Notes under the pieces: generated by a model
Told to the model about the DNA's origin: nothing
Database searches by the model: none
What the model saw: the letters and a program-made list of their open reading frames with translations, nothing else
DNA from: Amphiduros pacificus
Taxonomy: Eukaryota; Annelida; Polychaeta; Phyllodocida; Hesionidae
Direction of reading: 5' to 3'
Assembly: GCA_949316495.1 (NCBI GenBank)
Contig: OX439004.1
Coordinates: forward strand, 622,501 to 686,500
DNA: 64,000 nt
In this document: piece after piece, positions 62,603 to 64,000 of the stretch
How positions within the stretch are numbered: position 1 is the stretch's first letter
Layout of the letters: the number at the start of each line of letters is the position of its first letter
Program-made: the position numbers and the translations under genes

Positions 62603-62914
62603 TTTTTGGTTTGAGTGGTGTTTTACATCACTTTCAACATTTCTGTCATTTCGTGATGAGACCTACTTGTAGCAGATATAGTGCTGCCTCACTGAATTGT
62701 CATGTGGCAGGTCCTTGACATGACAACCCACACGGTCACAGATTTACAAGGACAACGGGTTAACCCTTTAGGCACGGGCCTCAGCTCATATGGGAAATTG
62801 TATCATGAATTCAATCTCGGCATGGCCGGGGATCGAACCCACGACCTTTGGATCACCAGAGGAACTGGCGCTACTAAGCTGGCGCTCTAACCAACTGCGC
62901 CACGGCCCGGGGCC
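62603..62914 (-). mobile_element. SINE family A, nearly full length
   Basis: Head (GGCGCAGTTGGTTAGAGCGC on the minus strand, B box GGTTCGATCCC), palindrome and 3' part. The tail is short and lacks a clean CAAA run. Perfect 13-bp duplications TGATGAATATGGG flank it (62590-62602 and 62915-62927). Confidence 0.9.
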
Positions 62915-62927
62915 TGATGAATATGGG

Positions 62928-64000
62928 AATAATTATGTTTGGGTCAAAAATGTTAAAATCCCATCAGAACCAATTATTTTAAATATGGCCAAGGGTACCT
63001 ATAAAAGATGGAACTTTTGTTGAAATAATATTTGTTCAATTTCTTACTCCTTTTAATAATTTTTAATAATTTATAATAATTTTTTTTTGTTCTTCCATTT
63101 ATACTTGAAAAATACAAAGCTCCACAAAGGTCGTTCTCATATTTATTTGATGCCAACTCCGTAGACCCACAAATCAATTGGAAACTTCTTTAGCAGTAAA
63201 ATCTAATTCATAGAGAAAACTGCTCAAGACACGTCTTCTTTTTTATTTCATCAATAAAATTGTACACATATTCATAAGTATGATGTCAAATATATCAACC
63301 TGTATAAAAATCAAATGACTAAATTTAAATGAATTTAAATGAACTCAAGACACCAGCCCAAATAAAATGTTTTCCTGATTTTAATCCATGTGAGAATCAT
63401 GTTGGAAATATTTGCAATGGAACAGAGCCTGATATTGAGAACAATTTAGTCTGCTGAATCAGTGAAAACGCTGACTGAGCTTGTTGACTATTCCTGTTCC
63501 TAATATCAGCTCAGACTTAGCATACGGATCACACTCAAATAAGTCTCTGCCAAATTTCAGGATAATGCTTAGGTTTATTTTGCAAATACAGTCCAGAAGA
63601 TAAAACTAAATTAGTTCAAAACAATTTACATTTGCAACACAGAGTGCTTTACAAGAACTTGCACCACAATACTATTGTTGAATCGTTGTATTATTGGCAT
63701 ACAATTGCTAGCTGACACACTAATGTAGGGAATAATGTGTGATTGATAACATGTCAATACTCGCATGTTTAAAGAAGTAGATCATGACGACATACATGTG
63801 CAATAGTAAATCCAAGGTGAACCATTGTCCCACCGTTGTCTTCTTTATGGTTTTGAATCAGTTTGAACCTCACATGCACCAAAAAATGGCCCTCCAATGT
63901 TATTTTTATCTCAACCAAATCTAATAAACACCACATACAAAAAACAGAGACATGAAATATGGAACCTGATTCAATGTTAAATTAGATAACATCATCACTA
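62928..64000. other. Anonymous AT-rich DNA to the window end
   Basis: No gene, element or clear repeat was recognised. Confidence 0.4.

Overview
The window is metazoan nuclear DNA, AT-rich and dense in repeats. It has spliced genes with GT-AG introns, CR1/L2-type LINEs, tRNA-derived SINEs and long minisatellites, and no bacterial features. I infer an invertebrate, most likely a lophotrochozoan such as a mollusc, from the mix of elements and the style of the two genes. The species cannot be fixed from this sequence alone.

Layout. Bases 1-22920 are a nest of LINE copies. A near-complete copy on the + strand (583-6681) is preceded by a duplicated piece of its own ORF1 (1-345). Two more fragments follow (7321-8403 on +, 8404-11022 on -), then a decayed Polinton remnant with protease and packaging-ATPase traces (about 12267-12945). 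A second near-complete LINE lies on the minus strand (15276 to about 22920). It carries a SINE (18593-18911, 14-bp target duplication) and a TTAA-flanked MITE (21091-22302) as later insertions. Bases 22920-36000 are mostly anonymous AT-rich DNA with LINE and SINE fragments and a 29-bp minisatellite (33958-35697).

Two host genes are clear. A secreted M14 metallocarboxypeptidase of B type lies in 11 exons at 36124-44138. The 3' three exons of a profilin lie at 48653-54335. Introns of both genes hold tandem arrays that start at or just after the 5' splice site, and in two introns the repeat unit itself contains a consensus splice donor. From 54430 to the end there are four SINE copies, a small LINE fragment, three more minisatellites (49, 32 and 43 bp units) and no recognisable gene.

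Most interesting points: (1) the LINE family's ORF1 starts with a chromodomain, seen in two independent copies, followed by a coiled coil, a degenerate SGNH-like region, a KH domain and a CCCH zinc finger; (2) an array of nine short hairpins with covarying stems lies just upstream of ORF1 in the second copy; (3) splice-donor-derived minisatellites; (4) a 3'-terminal hairpin shared by the LINEs and a tRNA-derived SINE, with a compensatory change in the outer stem.
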